Below, piece after piece: positions 43,619 to 59,494 of a stretch of DNA of 64,000 nucleotides; position 1 is the stretch's first letter, and each line of letters starts with the position of its first letter. Origin of the DNA: Dietzia sp032248695 (lineage in GTDB: Bacteria > Actinomycetota > Actinomycetes > Mycobacteriales > Mycobacteriaceae). The position numbers were made by a program, and so were the translations under genes. The DNA lies in assembly GCF_032248695.1 (NCBI RefSeq), contig NZ_JAVHXC010000002.1, forward strand, positions 248,001-312,000. Direction: 5' to 3'. The notes under the pieces were generated by a model. It worked only from the letters and a program-made list of their open reading frames with translations. It ran no database searches and was not told the DNA's origin.

Positions 43619-44985
43619 GCGGCGTCCTCCTGCTCACGGATGTCGTACTCACCGGATTCCGGGAGCACCTCGGGCGCGTCGTCGGTGACGTGCTCGTCGA
43701 TCTCGGTCTGATCCGGCCCGAGGACCGGCCCCGCCGACAGGTCCGGCAGCGTCTCGCCGCGGACCCGGGCGATCGCCGCCTCGTAGACCTCGACGGTCCG
43801 GCGGGCGACGGCCGCCCAACTGTAGCGCTCCATCACCCTCTGGCGGCCACCCTTCGACAGCCGGTCCCGCTCGGCGGGATCGGCCAGCAGCGCGCTGATC
43901 GCCCCGGCCAATGCGTCGACGTCACCGGGCTCCACCAGGCGGGCCGCCGAGTCGTCCGTGCCCACGACCTCCGGCAACGCCCCGGCCCGCGTCGCGACGA
44001 GCGCGCATCCGCTCGACATCGCCTCGACCGCCGGGAGGGAGAACCCCTCGTACATACTCGGCACGACCGCGATCTCGGCAGACCCCACGAGGCGGGCGAG
44101 CTCGTCGTCGTCGACCCCGGACACCAGGTCCACCGCATCGTGTAACCCCAACCGGTCCAGCAGTCGCGCGGCCTCGCCCTTCGGCTTGAGCTTGGAGATC
44201 AGCGTCAGCCGGACGCCCGGGTGCTCCTCGCGGACGCGGGCCAGCGCACGCAGCAGGACCGGCACGCCCTTGAGCGGCTGGTCGGCGCTGGCCACGCACA
44301 CCAGACGACCGGCCTCGCGCTCGCGGCGGTCGTGGAACCGGTCCGTGTCCACCCCCAGCGGGATGGTGACGATGCGGTCCGGGTCGACGCCGAAGTCGGA
44401 GGCGATGTCGTCGGCGGAGTTGCTGGAGACGGTGATGATCTCCTCCAGCCTGCGCGCGACCCGCATCTGCATGCCGAGGAACCCGAACCACCGCCACGTG
44501 GTGATCTTCTTGCGCAGCGGCGCCTCGCGCATCGCGAGCGTCCGGTCCCGGGTGATCGGGTGGTGCACCGTCGCCACCACCGGGAACCCGGCCTTCTCCA
44601 ACTGCAGGAGGCCCGAACCCAGGCACTGGTTGTCGTGGACCACGTCGAAGTCGCCGAGTCGCCGCTCGAGCGTGCGGGCGGCCCGGAGGCTGAACGTCCG
44701 CGGTTCCGGGAACCCGGCGGTCCACATGGTGACCACCTCGAGCACGTCGATGAGGTCCCGGATCTCGCGGGGGCGCGGCGTGCGGAACGGGTTCGCGTCG
44801 TTGTACAGGTCCAGGCTCGGGACCTTGGTCAGGGTGGGCCCGGGGTCGAGCTCGGGGTACGGCTGACCGGAGAACACCTCGACCGTGTGGCCGAGCGCCG
44901 CGAGCTCCCGGCTGAGGTGGCGTACGTACACGCCCTGACCTCCGCCGTGGGGCTTGCTCCGGTACGAGAGCAACGCGATCCGCAC
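43612..44985 (-). CDS. GT4-family glycosyltransferase
   Basis: 457-residue GT-B glycosyltransferase. The N-terminal domain starts RIALLSYRSKPHGGGQGVYVRHLSRELAALGH with the Gly-rich acceptor loop. The C-terminal donor domain has VVPSMYEGFSLPAVEAMSSGCALVATRAGALPEVV, the family's EX7E motif region, so it retains configuration and uses a nucleotide-sugar. The last 40 residues are acidic and not part of the fold. GTG 44985 has an AGGAGG ribosome site 9 bases upstream. First gene of the glycosyltransferase - methyltransferase - barrel-protein operon, with a KstR-like box 80-95 bases before the start. Confidence 0.93.
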   Translation of the reverse strand: MRIALLSYRSKPHGGGQGVYVRHLSRELAALGHTVEVFSGQPYPELDPGPTLTKVPSLDLYNDANPFRTPRPREIRDLIDVLEVVTMWTAGFPEPRTFSLRAARTLERRLGDFDVVHDNQCLGSGLLQLEKAGFPVVATVHHPITRDRTLAMREAPLRKKITTWRWFGFLGMQMRVARRLEEIITVSSNSADDIASDFGVDPDRIVTIPLGVDTDRFHDRREREAGRLVCVASADQPLKGVPVLLRALARVREEHPGVRLTLISKLKPKGEAARLLDRLGLHDAVDLVSGVDDDELARLVGSAEIAVVPSMYEGFSLPAVEAMSSGCALVATRAGALPEVVGTDDSAARLVEPGDVDALAGAISALLADPAERDRLSKGGRQRVMERYSWAAVARRTVEVYEAAIARVRGETLPDLSAGPVLGPDQTEIDEHVTDDAPEVLPESGEYDIREQEDAAC

Positions 44986-45061
44986 GATCGATCGCCTCCT
45001 TCTACGGTCATCGGCCCCGACGCCGGCGGTTGCCGGGAAGTGGCGCCGGGCACATCGGGCA

Positions 45062-45067
45062 AGTCTA
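45062..45067 (-). promoter_or_regulatory. Possible -10 element of the glycosyltransferase operon
   Basis: Read on the minus strand the hexamer is TAGACT, close to TATAAT-type -10 boxes of actinobacteria. It overlaps the KstR-like box, so a bound repressor would block this promoter. No convincing -35 was found. Confidence 0.4.
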
Positions 45068-45079
45068 GAACACGTTCTC
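45066..45079. promoter_or_regulatory. KstR-like operator
   Basis: TAGAACACGTTCTC fits the KstR pattern TnnAACnnGTTnnA at all positions but the last, and the inner AGAACACGTTCT has exact AGAAC/GTTCT arms. KstR is the TetR-family repressor of the cholesterol/lipid regulon in Mycobacterium and Rhodococcus (known from the family). It lies 81-94 bases before the glycosyltransferase start, on the far side from rpoC. Confidence 0.55.
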
Positions 45080-45117
45080 CACGGGTCCGGACGCGGCCGG
45101 ACCCGGGCCCCGCAGAG

Positions 45118-45157
45118 CACCGGACCCCCGGCACGCGGGGTGCTCGGGGGTCCGGTG
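45118..45157 (-). terminator. Terminator of the rpoBC transcript
   Basis: CACCGGACCCCCG (45118-45130) pairs exactly with CGGGGGTCCGGTG (45145-45157). The loop itself can fold (GCAC/GTGC). It begins 43 bases after the rpoC stop in transcription order. No U-tract, typical of this GC range. Confidence 0.85.
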
Positions 45158-45199
45158 AGGGCTGCTGCGCGCGACCAGGTGCCGGTCGCGCGCCGCCTG

Positions 45200-49159
<3,960 letters not shown>

Positions 49160-49187
49160 GTAGGCGTCCTTTCCCGGGTGGGATGAT

Positions 49188-49277
49188 GGCGGGCCCTCGC
49201 GGGGTCGGGCCGGGGGCCCGCCGTGGTGGAACTGAATTCTTCGGGTGCGGGGCGGACGGCAGATTCTGCCGCCCGCC
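49188..49277 (-). promoter_or_regulatory. rpoB-rpoC spacer with two hairpins
   Basis: Two stems lie between the genes. GGCGGGCCC/GGGCCCGCC spans 49188-49196 and 49214-49222. The other pairs GGCGGACGGC (49251-49260) with GCCGCCCGCC (49268-49277) and has one mismatch. They may act as RNA-processing or attenuation elements between two co-transcribed subunit genes. No other gene fits here. Confidence 0.5.
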
Positions 49278-49284
49278 CGCCTAC

Positions 49285-52773
<3,489 letters not shown>

Positions 52774-53209
52774 GATGGGTCCTTCCAGCACCTCACGTGA
52801 TCACCACGGGCGGTGACCACAGATGTATCTGCGAGCGGTCCGCCGACGGTTATCCCCCCAGGTCCGCGGCCGGATCGAAGGCTCGGGAACCACCCGGTGG
52901 AACCGGGGACGAGCCGTCACGGACGAACGAGTGGGCAAATAGCAGCCAGCGCAACGACCTAATCTAGCGGAAGGCGGCGACAAAGTCCAGCCTTCGACGG
53001 GAGACCCCCGGAGGCTGCTCATATCCGTGGCGCGGCGTCCGTCTCTGCGCTGGTTGCCCTCGTGGCTCTCGCCTCATCGGCCCCCGGTCGGGACGTCGCA
53101 CCCGGGCGGTGTGGATCACGCCCGATGCTTCTAAAGGGTGACGGGTGAAACCCCGTTCGTCAAGGATCCGACTCGGTCAGGTCCCGGATCGGTGCTGCCA
53201 CAGCCCCCG
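52774..53209 (-). promoter_or_regulatory. rpoB leader and upstream spacer
   Basis: 436 bases without a gene. On the minus strand a possible -35 (CTGGAC, 52985-52990) and -10 (TAGATT, 52961-52966) are 18 bases apart, which would give a leader of about 170-180 nucleotides before rpoB. The short open frames seen here have no supporting features. Toward 53209 there are only weak stems, so the end signal of the mce operon is not clear. Confidence 0.5.
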
Positions 53210-53926
53210 TCAGGAGGGCAGATCCGGGATCCTCGACAGCTTCCACACCCCGTCCACCTTGTCCAGACCGACGAGGTAGGTCCCGCTGGTGCTGCCCGCG
53301 GCCACGCCGTCACGACTCATCGACACGTCCTGGACCAGCAGCACCTCGGCCTTGTCGCCCTGCAGGTACGACAGGCCGGCCTCGCGGACGACCGCGTCGA
53401 CGGTGGTGGCGGTCTGCTCGTAGCTGTCGCGCAGCGCCGGCCAGTTCCGGTCGAGCTCCTCCACGAGCTCCGGGGTGAGGAACTCCCCCAGCGAGTCGTG
53501 GTACTGGTCGAGCTCGCGGTGGTCGATCGCGACGAGTCGCTGCACGCTGGTCGTGGCGGCGGCGAGGACCTCGTCGGTCCCCTGCTGGTCGACGAACGCG
53601 CGGTTCTCCACCGTCACGCCGGGGCCGGTCGCCAGGAAGGCCCCCGCGCCGCCGGCGATCAGGCCGACCGCCACCGCGGCCGTGGCGAGGGCGACACCCG
53701 AGGGACGACGACGAGGGACGCGCCCGCCCGGGTCGTCGCCCGTCACCGCGTCGTCCGCGCGGTCCTCGCCTGGTCCGGCGTCGAACGCGCGGTCCTCGCC
53801 TGGTCCGGTGTCTTCGGGGCCGGCGTCTTCGGGGCCGGGCGCGGGCCGGGTCGGCCCACCGTGGCCGGCGAGGCGTCGCCTGGCCTGCGGGGTGGCCTGC
53901 TTCTGGGTTCTCTTGATGGGTGGCAT
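53210..53926 (-). CDS. Mce-associated membrane protein
   Basis: 238-residue protein with an acidic, repeat-rich cytoplasmic N-terminus (residues 25-65, PGPEDAGPEDTGPGEDRAFD and a further copy), then one membrane helix at about 76-100 (SGVALATAAVAVGLIAGGAG), and an external domain with the NTF2-like Mce-associated pattern (VLAAATTSVQRLVAIDHREL, LLVQDVSMSRDG, LVGLDKVDGVWKLSRI). Such proteins stabilise Mce complexes in mycobacteria. It starts 19 bases after the end of the previous Mce-associated gene and is last in the operon. Confidence 0.87.
   Translation of the reverse strand: MPPIKRTQKQATPQARRRLAGHGGPTRPAPGPEDAGPEDTGPGEDRAFDAGPGEDRADDAVTGDDPGGRVPRRRPSGVALATAAVAVGLIAGGAGAFLATGPGVTVENRAFVDQQGTDEVLAAATTSVQRLVAIDHRELDQYHDSLGEFLTPELVEELDRNWPALRDSYEQTATTVDAVVREAGLSYLQGDKAEVLLVQDVSMSRDGVAAGSTSGTYLVGLDKVDGVWKLSRIPDLPS
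53756..53837 (-). repeat. Short tandem repeats in the Mce-associated gene
   Basis: A 30-base unit starting CGCGCGGTCCTCGCCTGG occurs at 53756 and 53786, followed by a 15-base unit (GTCTTCGGGGCCGG-type) in two copies to 53837. Both periods keep the reading frame, adding 10 and 5 codons, and encode Asp/Glu/Gly/Pro repeats. Confidence 0.8.
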
Positions 53927-53945
53927 CAGCTCGTCCCGCCCTTCG

Positions 53946-54680
53946 TCATCGTCCGGCGGTCGTGGTCGGCGCCGGTGTGGTCTGGCCCGCCGCCGGCGCG
54001 TCGTCGGACTCCTCCGCCGCGCCTGCGCCCTGCTCCCCGGTCCCCCGACCCTCGGTCTCCTGGCCGGCGGACCCCTCCTCGGGCACCGCGAGTTCCTGCA
54101 CCGAGCGGCTGGACTGTCCGACGGGCACGGTCACCCCGACCTGGTTGACCGCGTCGGCCTTCCACCGGCCGTCCACGCGGGTGAGGTCGACCCGCATGGC
54201 CTGACGGCCGGTGATGTCGTCCTGACCCTCGCGCTCGGAGTGGGCCGTGAACACGACCAGCACCGCGGCGTCCCCGGCGTCCCGGTCGAGGGACTTCACC
54301 GCGGTGTGGGAGACGGTGGCCGTGGTGACCGCCTTCTGCTCGAGGACGCGCGTGCGTACGTCCTCGGCCCACTGCTCCTGCTCGGCGAGGAAGTCGCCCG
54401 TGGACGCCTCGGCCAGCTGCGCCAGCGAGTCGTCGACGTCGCGGTGGTCGAAGCTGAAGGCGTTGATGATCACCTGCGCTGCCGCCTCGGCGACCTCCTC
54501 GCGGTCCTGCGCCACCTGGTGCGCGGCCCGCGCCTGCAGGTAGCGCGTCCCTCCGACCCCCAGCACCGCGAGGCCGGCCACCAGCACGATGACGGCCACG
54601 ACGGCCAGCCACCTGGGGACGCCGCCCCGGGTGCCCTCGACCGCGGGCTCCGTGTCCCCGTTCGTCTCCTGCGAACTCAT
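53946..54680 (-). CDS. Mce-associated membrane protein
   Basis: 244-residue protein with one N-terminal membrane helix (about residues 23-42, WLAVVAVIVLVAGLAVLGVG) and an external NTF2-like domain (FDHRDVDDSLAQLAEASTGDFLAEQEQW; VLVVFTAHSEREGQDD; MRVDLTRVDGRWKADAVNQVGV). The last 50 residues are a Glu/Ala/Thr-rich disordered tail. It follows mceF by 53 bases. Homologues of this type (the Mas/OmamA group) support Mce complex stability. It is likely part of the same complex in the envelope. Confidence 0.88.
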   Translation of the reverse strand: MSSQETNGDTEPAVEGTRGGVPRWLAVVAVIVLVAGLAVLGVGGTRYLQARAAHQVAQDREEVAEAAAQVIINAFSFDHRDVDDSLAQLAEASTGDFLAEQEQWAEDVRTRVLEQKAVTTATVSHTAVKSLDRDAGDAAVLVVFTAHSEREGQDDITGRQAMRVDLTRVDGRWKADAVNQVGVTVPVGQSSRSVQELAVPEEGSAGQETEGRGTGEQGAGAAEESDDAPAAGQTTPAPTTTAGR

Positions 54681-54733
54681 GGCGGCGACGGTACCGGACG
54701 GGCGTCCTGACGGGTGATCGCCCGGTCTGCCCG

Positions 54734-55978
54734 TCACCGTGGGATCAGCCCCTGCAGGACCGCCAGCTGCTCGGCGGCCACGGACAGGTTGAGGCGGTCC
54801 GGGTCGATCTTCGGCGTGGCGTCCCACGGCTGCGGGACGTCGGGGTGCGCGTACTCGACCCGGTCGGCGCCGCGGACCGCCGTGGGGCTGCCGAACGGCA
54901 CCGTGCAGCGGGCCTCGTAGTTGGGCGGGAAGTTCTGCTCCTGCGGGTCGAAGGACGGGTCCTGGGCCTTGAGCTGCTCGATGATCTCGTAGGTCCCCTC
55001 GTAGCCCTGGGTGCACGGTGTGGGGTTGTCCATCTCCAGCACCAGACCGAAGTGGATGGTGCCGTCGCCGGGCGCCACCGACAGGCCACCCGCGGACAGC
55101 GCGGGCAGCAGCTGCAGCAGGACGACGAACGACGGAGCCAGGGGGTCGACGGTCTTCATCGTGGTGGACAGGTTGCCCACCGCCCGCGTGAGTGGCTCGC
55201 CGGAGTTCTCGACCAACGCGCGGGTCTCGTCGGCGAACTCGGGCGCGGTGGTGATGAGTCGCTCGAGGTCGGAGTCGGAGTCGCGCAACGCCTCGGCCAC
55301 GGTGCGCAGGTCCCGGGAGAAGCTCACGATCTCGCCGGACTGGTCGGCCTGGGTGTCGAGGACGGTCGCCCCGTCCCGGATCAGCGCCTGCAGCTGCGGC
55401 ATGGTGCGGATCCCCTCCTCGGAGAGGCGGATGAGCGAGTCGGACAGCTTCTGGAGCTGCGGGCCGCGCCCCTCGAACGCGTCGCCGAGTTCGTCGACCA
55501 TCACCTCGAGGTCGTCCAGCGGGACCGAGCGCGTGAGATCGTCGACCGAGGCCAGGAGGTCCTCGACACGCACGGGCAGCGCCTCGCGACCGCCGGAGAT
55601 CACGTCCCCGTCCTGCAGGTGGGGTTCGGTGTAGCTGTTGGGCCTCAGGTCGACGTACTGCTCGCCGATCGCCGAACGGTTGGCGACCACGGCCACCGTG
55701 TCCGCGGGGATCGACGGGGCACCCGAGTCCAGGTCGAGCTCCACGCGCACCCCCTGCTCGGTGAGGGTCAGCTCCCCCACCCGACCGACGGGCGTGCCGC
55801 GGTAGTTGACGGCCGCGTTGGTGAACACGCCGCCGGTGTCGGGCAGCTCGAGATACACCTTGTACTGCCCGATCCCCAGCAGGGAGGGGAGCCGGACGTA
55901 GTTGGCGCCGACGTAGGTGATGCCGAGTGCGGCGATCACGCAGAAGGCGATGAGCTGGGTTCTCAGTGTCTTGCTCAT
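54734..55978 (-). CDS. mceF: Mce family protein, MceF position
   Basis: 414-residue Mce protein: N-terminal membrane/signal helix (residues 8-26), then the MlaD/MCE domain with LPDTGGVFTNAAVNYRGTPVGRVGELTLTEQGVRVELD, and a long coiled-coil helical region (170-270) that forms the lipid-conducting needle together with other Mce subunits. It is the sixth mce gene of the operon, coupled to mceE by ATGA. It functions in import of lipids or sterols across the outer envelope. The C-terminal end lacks an RGD motif. Confidence 0.93.
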   Translation of the reverse strand: MSKTLRTQLIAFCVIAALGITYVGANYVRLPSLLGIGQYKVYLELPDTGGVFTNAAVNYRGTPVGRVGELTLTEQGVRVELDLDSGAPSIPADTVAVVANRSAIGEQYVDLRPNSYTEPHLQDGDVISGGREALPVRVEDLLASVDDLTRSVPLDDLEVMVDELGDAFEGRGPQLQKLSDSLIRLSEEGIRTMPQLQALIRDGATVLDTQADQSGEIVSFSRDLRTVAEALRDSDSDLERLITTAPEFADETRALVENSGEPLTRAVGNLSTTMKTVDPLAPSFVVLLQLLPALSAGGLSVAPGDGTIHFGLVLEMDNPTPCTQGYEGTYEIIEQLKAQDPSFDPQEQNFPPNYEARCTVPFGSPTAVRGADRVEYAHPDVPQPWDATPKIDPDRLNLSVAAEQLAVLQGLIPR

Positions 55979-57246
55979 CGGTATCCCGGCTCCCCTGGTT
56001 CAGGCAGGTAGTTCTCGGAGAACTCCGAGGTCCCCGGCGCGGGCCGGGGCACGACGGCCCGGTCCATGACGGGCGGGACCGGGAGGAGCGGCAGGACGAT
56101 GGTCGTCCGCCGGTCGGGACCGTTGTCGCCCTCCCACGGGTTACCCGGGTCGACGTTGTAGGGACCCCGGGTGGTGGTGGGCCGCAGCGGCACCGGGTCG
56201 CCCTGGTTGGCGCCGAGGTTGCGGAGGGTCTCCGAGATGGTCGCGTCGATGGACAGGAAGACGTTGGCCGAGCCGCCGATGGTCGAGCGGATCGACGAGT
56301 CGGGGAACGGGAACGTGGGCACGAACCCGGTGAGCTCGATGAGGTCGGGGGTGGACTCCCCGAGGTACTGCAGCACCGGGCGCAGGGCCCGCAGGTCGGC
56401 GATGAGATCCTCCCGGCTGGTGAGCAGGATGTCGGAACCGACCTCGCCGAGGGCGTCGATCCGCCGCAGCATCTCGACGAACTGGGGGCGCTGCTCCTCG
56501 AGGACCGCCACCCCGGCGGGGAGTTCGTCGAGCGCGGCCTGGATCTGTTGACGCTGGTCGTTGGCGCGCGCGGTCATGAGGTTGACGCCCTCGAGCGCGG
56601 CGGTGATGCTGTCGCGTTGTCGGTTGAGCCCGGCGATGAGTTCGTCCGCCGATCGGAGCGTCTCGGTGAGTCCGTCCTCGCGGCCGTCGGTGGCCTTGCG
56701 CAGTTCGGCCACGATCGGCTGGAGCTGGTCCACCCCGCCGCCGTTGAGCAGCAACGACAGGGCGCCGAGGACCTGTTCGATGTCGGTGGCGGTGCGGGTG
56801 TTGGACGTGGCGATGACGTCGCCGTCCGCGAGCCGGCCGGTGGGCGGCTCGTCCTCCGGCGGGGTGAGCTGCACGAACTTCTCCCCCAGCAGGTTGGTCT
56901 GCTGGATCGACGCCTCCGCGTTGGCCGGTATCTCCAGGTCGTCGCGCAGGACGACGTCCACCTGCGCGGTCCACCCGTCCTCGGCCAGCGAGATGCCGGT
57001 GACGCGACCGGCGTCGAGCCCGTTGACCTTGACGGTCGACTGCAGCACGAGGTCGAGAACGTCGTCGAACCGGATCGAGACCTCCATGGGGTCCTCGCCG
57101 ACGTCGGCGCCGCCCGGCAGGGTGTAGTCCTCCAGGTTCATGGAACAGCCGGCGGCCACGGCCACGACGAGCGCGGTGGCGCCCAGCGCCCGGGCGGCGC
57201 GGACGGCGCGGGCCGTCCCGGCCACGGCGGTGGTGTGTCGCCTCAT
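55975..57246 (-). CDS. mceE: Mce family lipoprotein, MceE position
   Basis: 423-residue Mce protein with a lipobox LVVAVAAGCSMN. Cys34 is the predicted lipidated residue, making this the lipoprotein subunit (LprK-type) found at the fifth place of mce operons. The MCE domain follows (FDDVLDLVLQSTVKVNGLDAGRVTGI) and then helical coiled regions and a Pro/Arg-rich C-terminus. It overlaps mceD (stop) and mceF (start) by 4 bases each. The lipidated anchor may sit in the outer face of the cytoplasmic membrane. Confidence 0.93.
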   Translation of the reverse strand: MRRHTTAVAGTARAVRAARALGATALVVAVAAGCSMNLEDYTLPGGADVGEDPMEVSIRFDDVLDLVLQSTVKVNGLDAGRVTGISLAEDGWTAQVDVVLRDDLEIPANAEASIQQTNLLGEKFVQLTPPEDEPPTGRLADGDVIATSNTRTATDIEQVLGALSLLLNGGGVDQLQPIVAELRKATDGREDGLTETLRSADELIAGLNRQRDSITAALEGVNLMTARANDQRQQIQAALDELPAGVAVLEEQRPQFVEMLRRIDALGEVGSDILLTSREDLIADLRALRPVLQYLGESTPDLIELTGFVPTFPFPDSSIRSTIGGSANVFLSIDATISETLRNLGANQGDPVPLRPTTTRGPYNVDPGNPWEGDNGPDRRTTIVLPLLPVPPVMDRAVVPRPAPGTSEFSENYLPEPGEPGYR

Positions 57247-58475
57247 CCCCGTCCCCCTTCCGAGGCGGGGGTCATGGGCCACCCGCGGTTGCCCTCGACC
57301 GTCCCGGGCACCGGGATGGACTGCTTCATCTCCCCCTCGAGGATCCCGAGCGGCAGGTCGGGGTTCGACGTGCGCAGTTCCTGGTTGCGCTGCGGGGCGA
57401 GCGCCTCGCACGCCTCGATGTCGGCGCGCCGCATGTTGTCGAGCTCCTGGAAGAGCTCGTTGCCCGGGTTGAGCCGGCCCAACCGCATGATCGTGCACAA
57501 GATCCCGGCGGGGTTCTGCTTCTCGGGGATGTTCGGGCGCATCGACAGGGTGCCGGACTCCGCGTCGTAGGCGTTGATGAGGTTGGCCAGCGCCAGTGGC
57601 GCGGTCTTGAGGATCTCCTCGAGGTCGTCGCGCTGGTCGGCGGTGATCTGGCTGAGTGTCACGAGGCGGTCGGCGTTGCTGCGGATGACGTCCTGGTTGT
57701 CCCGGACGAGTCGCGCGACGTCGGCGAGGGCGTAGCTCAGCTCGCCGAGCGCGCCCTGGAGGTCCTCGCGCTGCCCGGCGACGGTCTGGTTGAACGAGGC
57801 CATCTGGGAGTTGAACTCGCGGACCTGGGCGTCGTTCTCGGCGAGCATGGTGACGAAGGACTGCAGGTTGATGACGGTCTCGCTGATGTCCTGGCTGGAG
57901 TCGGCCAGGGTCGTGGCGGCGCGGGACAGTTCGTCGATCGAGCGTCCGAGGGCGGCGCCGTTGTCGGCGAGGGTGTCCGCGGAGGTGGTGACGAACCGGT
58001 CGAGCGCGCCGTCCCGGTTCGCCCCGTCCGGGCCGAGGGCTTCGGTGAGGTCCCGGACCGACGCGTACAGCCGGTCCACTTCGACGGGGGTCGCCGTGCG
58101 TTCGATCGGGATGTGCGCGCCGGACTCCATCGTCGGTCCGCCGGAGTACGCGGGGACGAGTTGGATGTTGCGGTCCGGGATGACGGACGGCGTGACCTGG
58201 ACGGCCTTGGCGTCGGCGGGGACGTCGACGCCGCGGTTCACGTACAGACGCACCTCGACCGTGTCCCCCATGGGCGTGACCTCCTCGACGGATCCGACGG
58301 TGACGCCGAGGATCCGGACGTCGGTGCCCTCGGAGACCCCGACCGCGGACGGGAAGGTGGCGGTGATGGTGGTCCGACCGAGTCGGGTCACGGCGAGGTA
58401 GGTGACGGCCACGACCGCGACGACGACGACGAGGAGCAGCGCCACCAACCAGTACGGCAGCTTCTTGTGCATCAC
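57243..58475 (-). CDS. mceD: Mce family protein, MceD position
   Basis: 410-residue Mce protein with an N-terminal hydrophobic helix (LPYWLVALLLVVVVAVVAVTYLAV, split by no charge, about residues 6-29), the MCE domain (FPSAVGVSEGTDVRILGVTVGSVEEV) and a long helical region. The C-terminal Pro-rich end (NPDLPLGILEGEMKQSIPVPG) is typical of MceD. GTG 58475 or ATG 58472 could be the start; both overlap the mceC stop. Fourth mce gene of the operon. Confidence 0.92.
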   Translation of the reverse strand: MMHKKLPYWLVALLLVVVVAVVAVTYLAVTRLGRTTITATFPSAVGVSEGTDVRILGVTVGSVEEVTPMGDTVEVRLYVNRGVDVPADAKAVQVTPSVIPDRNIQLVPAYSGGPTMESGAHIPIERTATPVEVDRLYASVRDLTEALGPDGANRDGALDRFVTTSADTLADNGAALGRSIDELSRAATTLADSSQDISETVINLQSFVTMLAENDAQVREFNSQMASFNQTVAGQREDLQGALGELSYALADVARLVRDNQDVIRSNADRLVTLSQITADQRDDLEEILKTAPLALANLINAYDAESGTLSMRPNIPEKQNPAGILCTIMRLGRLNPGNELFQELDNMRRADIEACEALAPQRNQELRTSNPDLPLGILEGEMKQSIPVPGTVEGNRGWPMTPASEGGRG

Positions 58476-59494
58476 TTGATCCCACTCTGTCGGGCCGGCG
58501 TCCGGGCGCCCGGGTAGAAGGGCGGTTCCGGCGCTCCCGGCGGGATGAGGTTGGTGACCACGGAGTCGAACCAGCGTCCGGTGCCGAGCATGTTGGCGTA
58601 CAGCCGGTAGAAGGGCGCCAGGTTGTGGATGGACGTCTTGAGTTCCTCCTCGTGGTCGGTGAGGATCTCGAGGGCGGAGTCGAGGCTGTCCAGCGTCGGC
58701 CCGAACTTCGCCTCGTTGTCCGCCACCAGCAGTCGGAGTTCAGCGGACAGGCCCCTCGTCGACGCCAGGACCAGCTTGAGGGTCTCGGCGCGGTCGTTGA
58801 GCTCGCCGAGCAGCTGGCCGGTGCCGATGATGAGTCGACGGAAGTCGTCGTTGCGCTCGGCGAGGATCTCGGAGCTCGTCCGCGTCGCCTCGAGCAGTTG
58901 GCGCAGCTCGGTGTCGCGGCTCGAGATGGTCTGGGACAGTCGCGCGACACCGTCGACCGCGCTGCGGAACTCCTCGGGCGAGGCCTGCATGGCCTCGGTG
59001 AGGGTGTCCAGGCTCCGCGCGAGGGCGACGTCGTCGATCTCGTCCAGCGTCTCGGCCGCCGAGGAGAACGCGGTGACGACGTCGTAGGGGGCGACCGTGC
59101 GGTCCAGCGGGATCGGCTCCGACCGGTCGAGCTCGCCCGTGCCCGCGGGGTCGAGCGCGAGGTACTTCTGCCCCAGGACGGTCTTGACCTGGATGCTCGC
59201 GCGCGTGTCGTCCCCGAGCCAGGCGTCCTTGGCGCGGAAGCCGACGAGGACCTTGTCGCCGTCGAGCTCGACGTCCGTGACAACGCCCACCTTGATCCCG
59301 GCGACGCGGACCTCGTTGCCCCCGGTGAGACCGGCGGCCTCGGAGAAGTACGCCTCGTACTTCGGACCCGCACCCACGACGGGCAGGGCGTCCAACCGGA
59401 AGGAGCCGAGCGTGAGCACGAGGATCGTGATCACGCCGATCGCCCCGATGGTGGCGTTCCCGAATCGTGGCTCACCCGGCCTGCGCCTGCTCAC
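58472..59494 (-). CDS. mceC: Mce family protein, MceC position
   Basis: 340-residue Mce protein. N-terminal membrane helix (about residues 16-32, IGAIGVITILVLTLGSF), MCE domain (FSEAAGLTGGNEVRVAGIKVGVVTDVELDGDKVLV) and helical region up to FYRLYANMLGTGRWFDSVV. The shorter length and NMLGTGRWFD end are usual for MceC. GTG start overlaps the mceB stop and the stop overlaps mceD. Confidence 0.92.
   Translation of the reverse strand: MSRRRPGEPRFGNATIGAIGVITILVLTLGSFRLDALPVVGAGPKYEAYFSEAAGLTGGNEVRVAGIKVGVVTDVELDGDKVLVGFRAKDAWLGDDTRASIQVKTVLGQKYLALDPAGTGELDRSEPIPLDRTVAPYDVVTAFSSAAETLDEIDDVALARSLDTLTEAMQASPEEFRSAVDGVARLSQTISSRDTELRQLLEATRTSSEILAERNDDFRRLIIGTGQLLGELNDRAETLKLVLASTRGLSAELRLLVADNEAKFGPTLDSLDSALEILTDHEEELKTSIHNLAPFYRLYANMLGTGRWFDSVVTNLIPPGAPEPPFYPGARTPARQSGIK

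Noticed and set aside
52801..53022. A 73-codon minus-strand open frame in the rpoB leader
   Set aside because: Arg/Pro/Ser-rich, no ribosome site, overlaps the likely rpoB promoter.
53141..53156. Small stem ACGGG/CCCGT after the last mce-operon gene
   Set aside because: Only five base pairs with a six-base loop; too weak to call as a terminator.
55975..59373. A very long minus-strand open frame extending upstream of mceE
   Set aside because: Only its last 423 codons match an Mce protein; the upstream part is an Arg/Ser/Pro-rich alternative frame through mceC and mceD.
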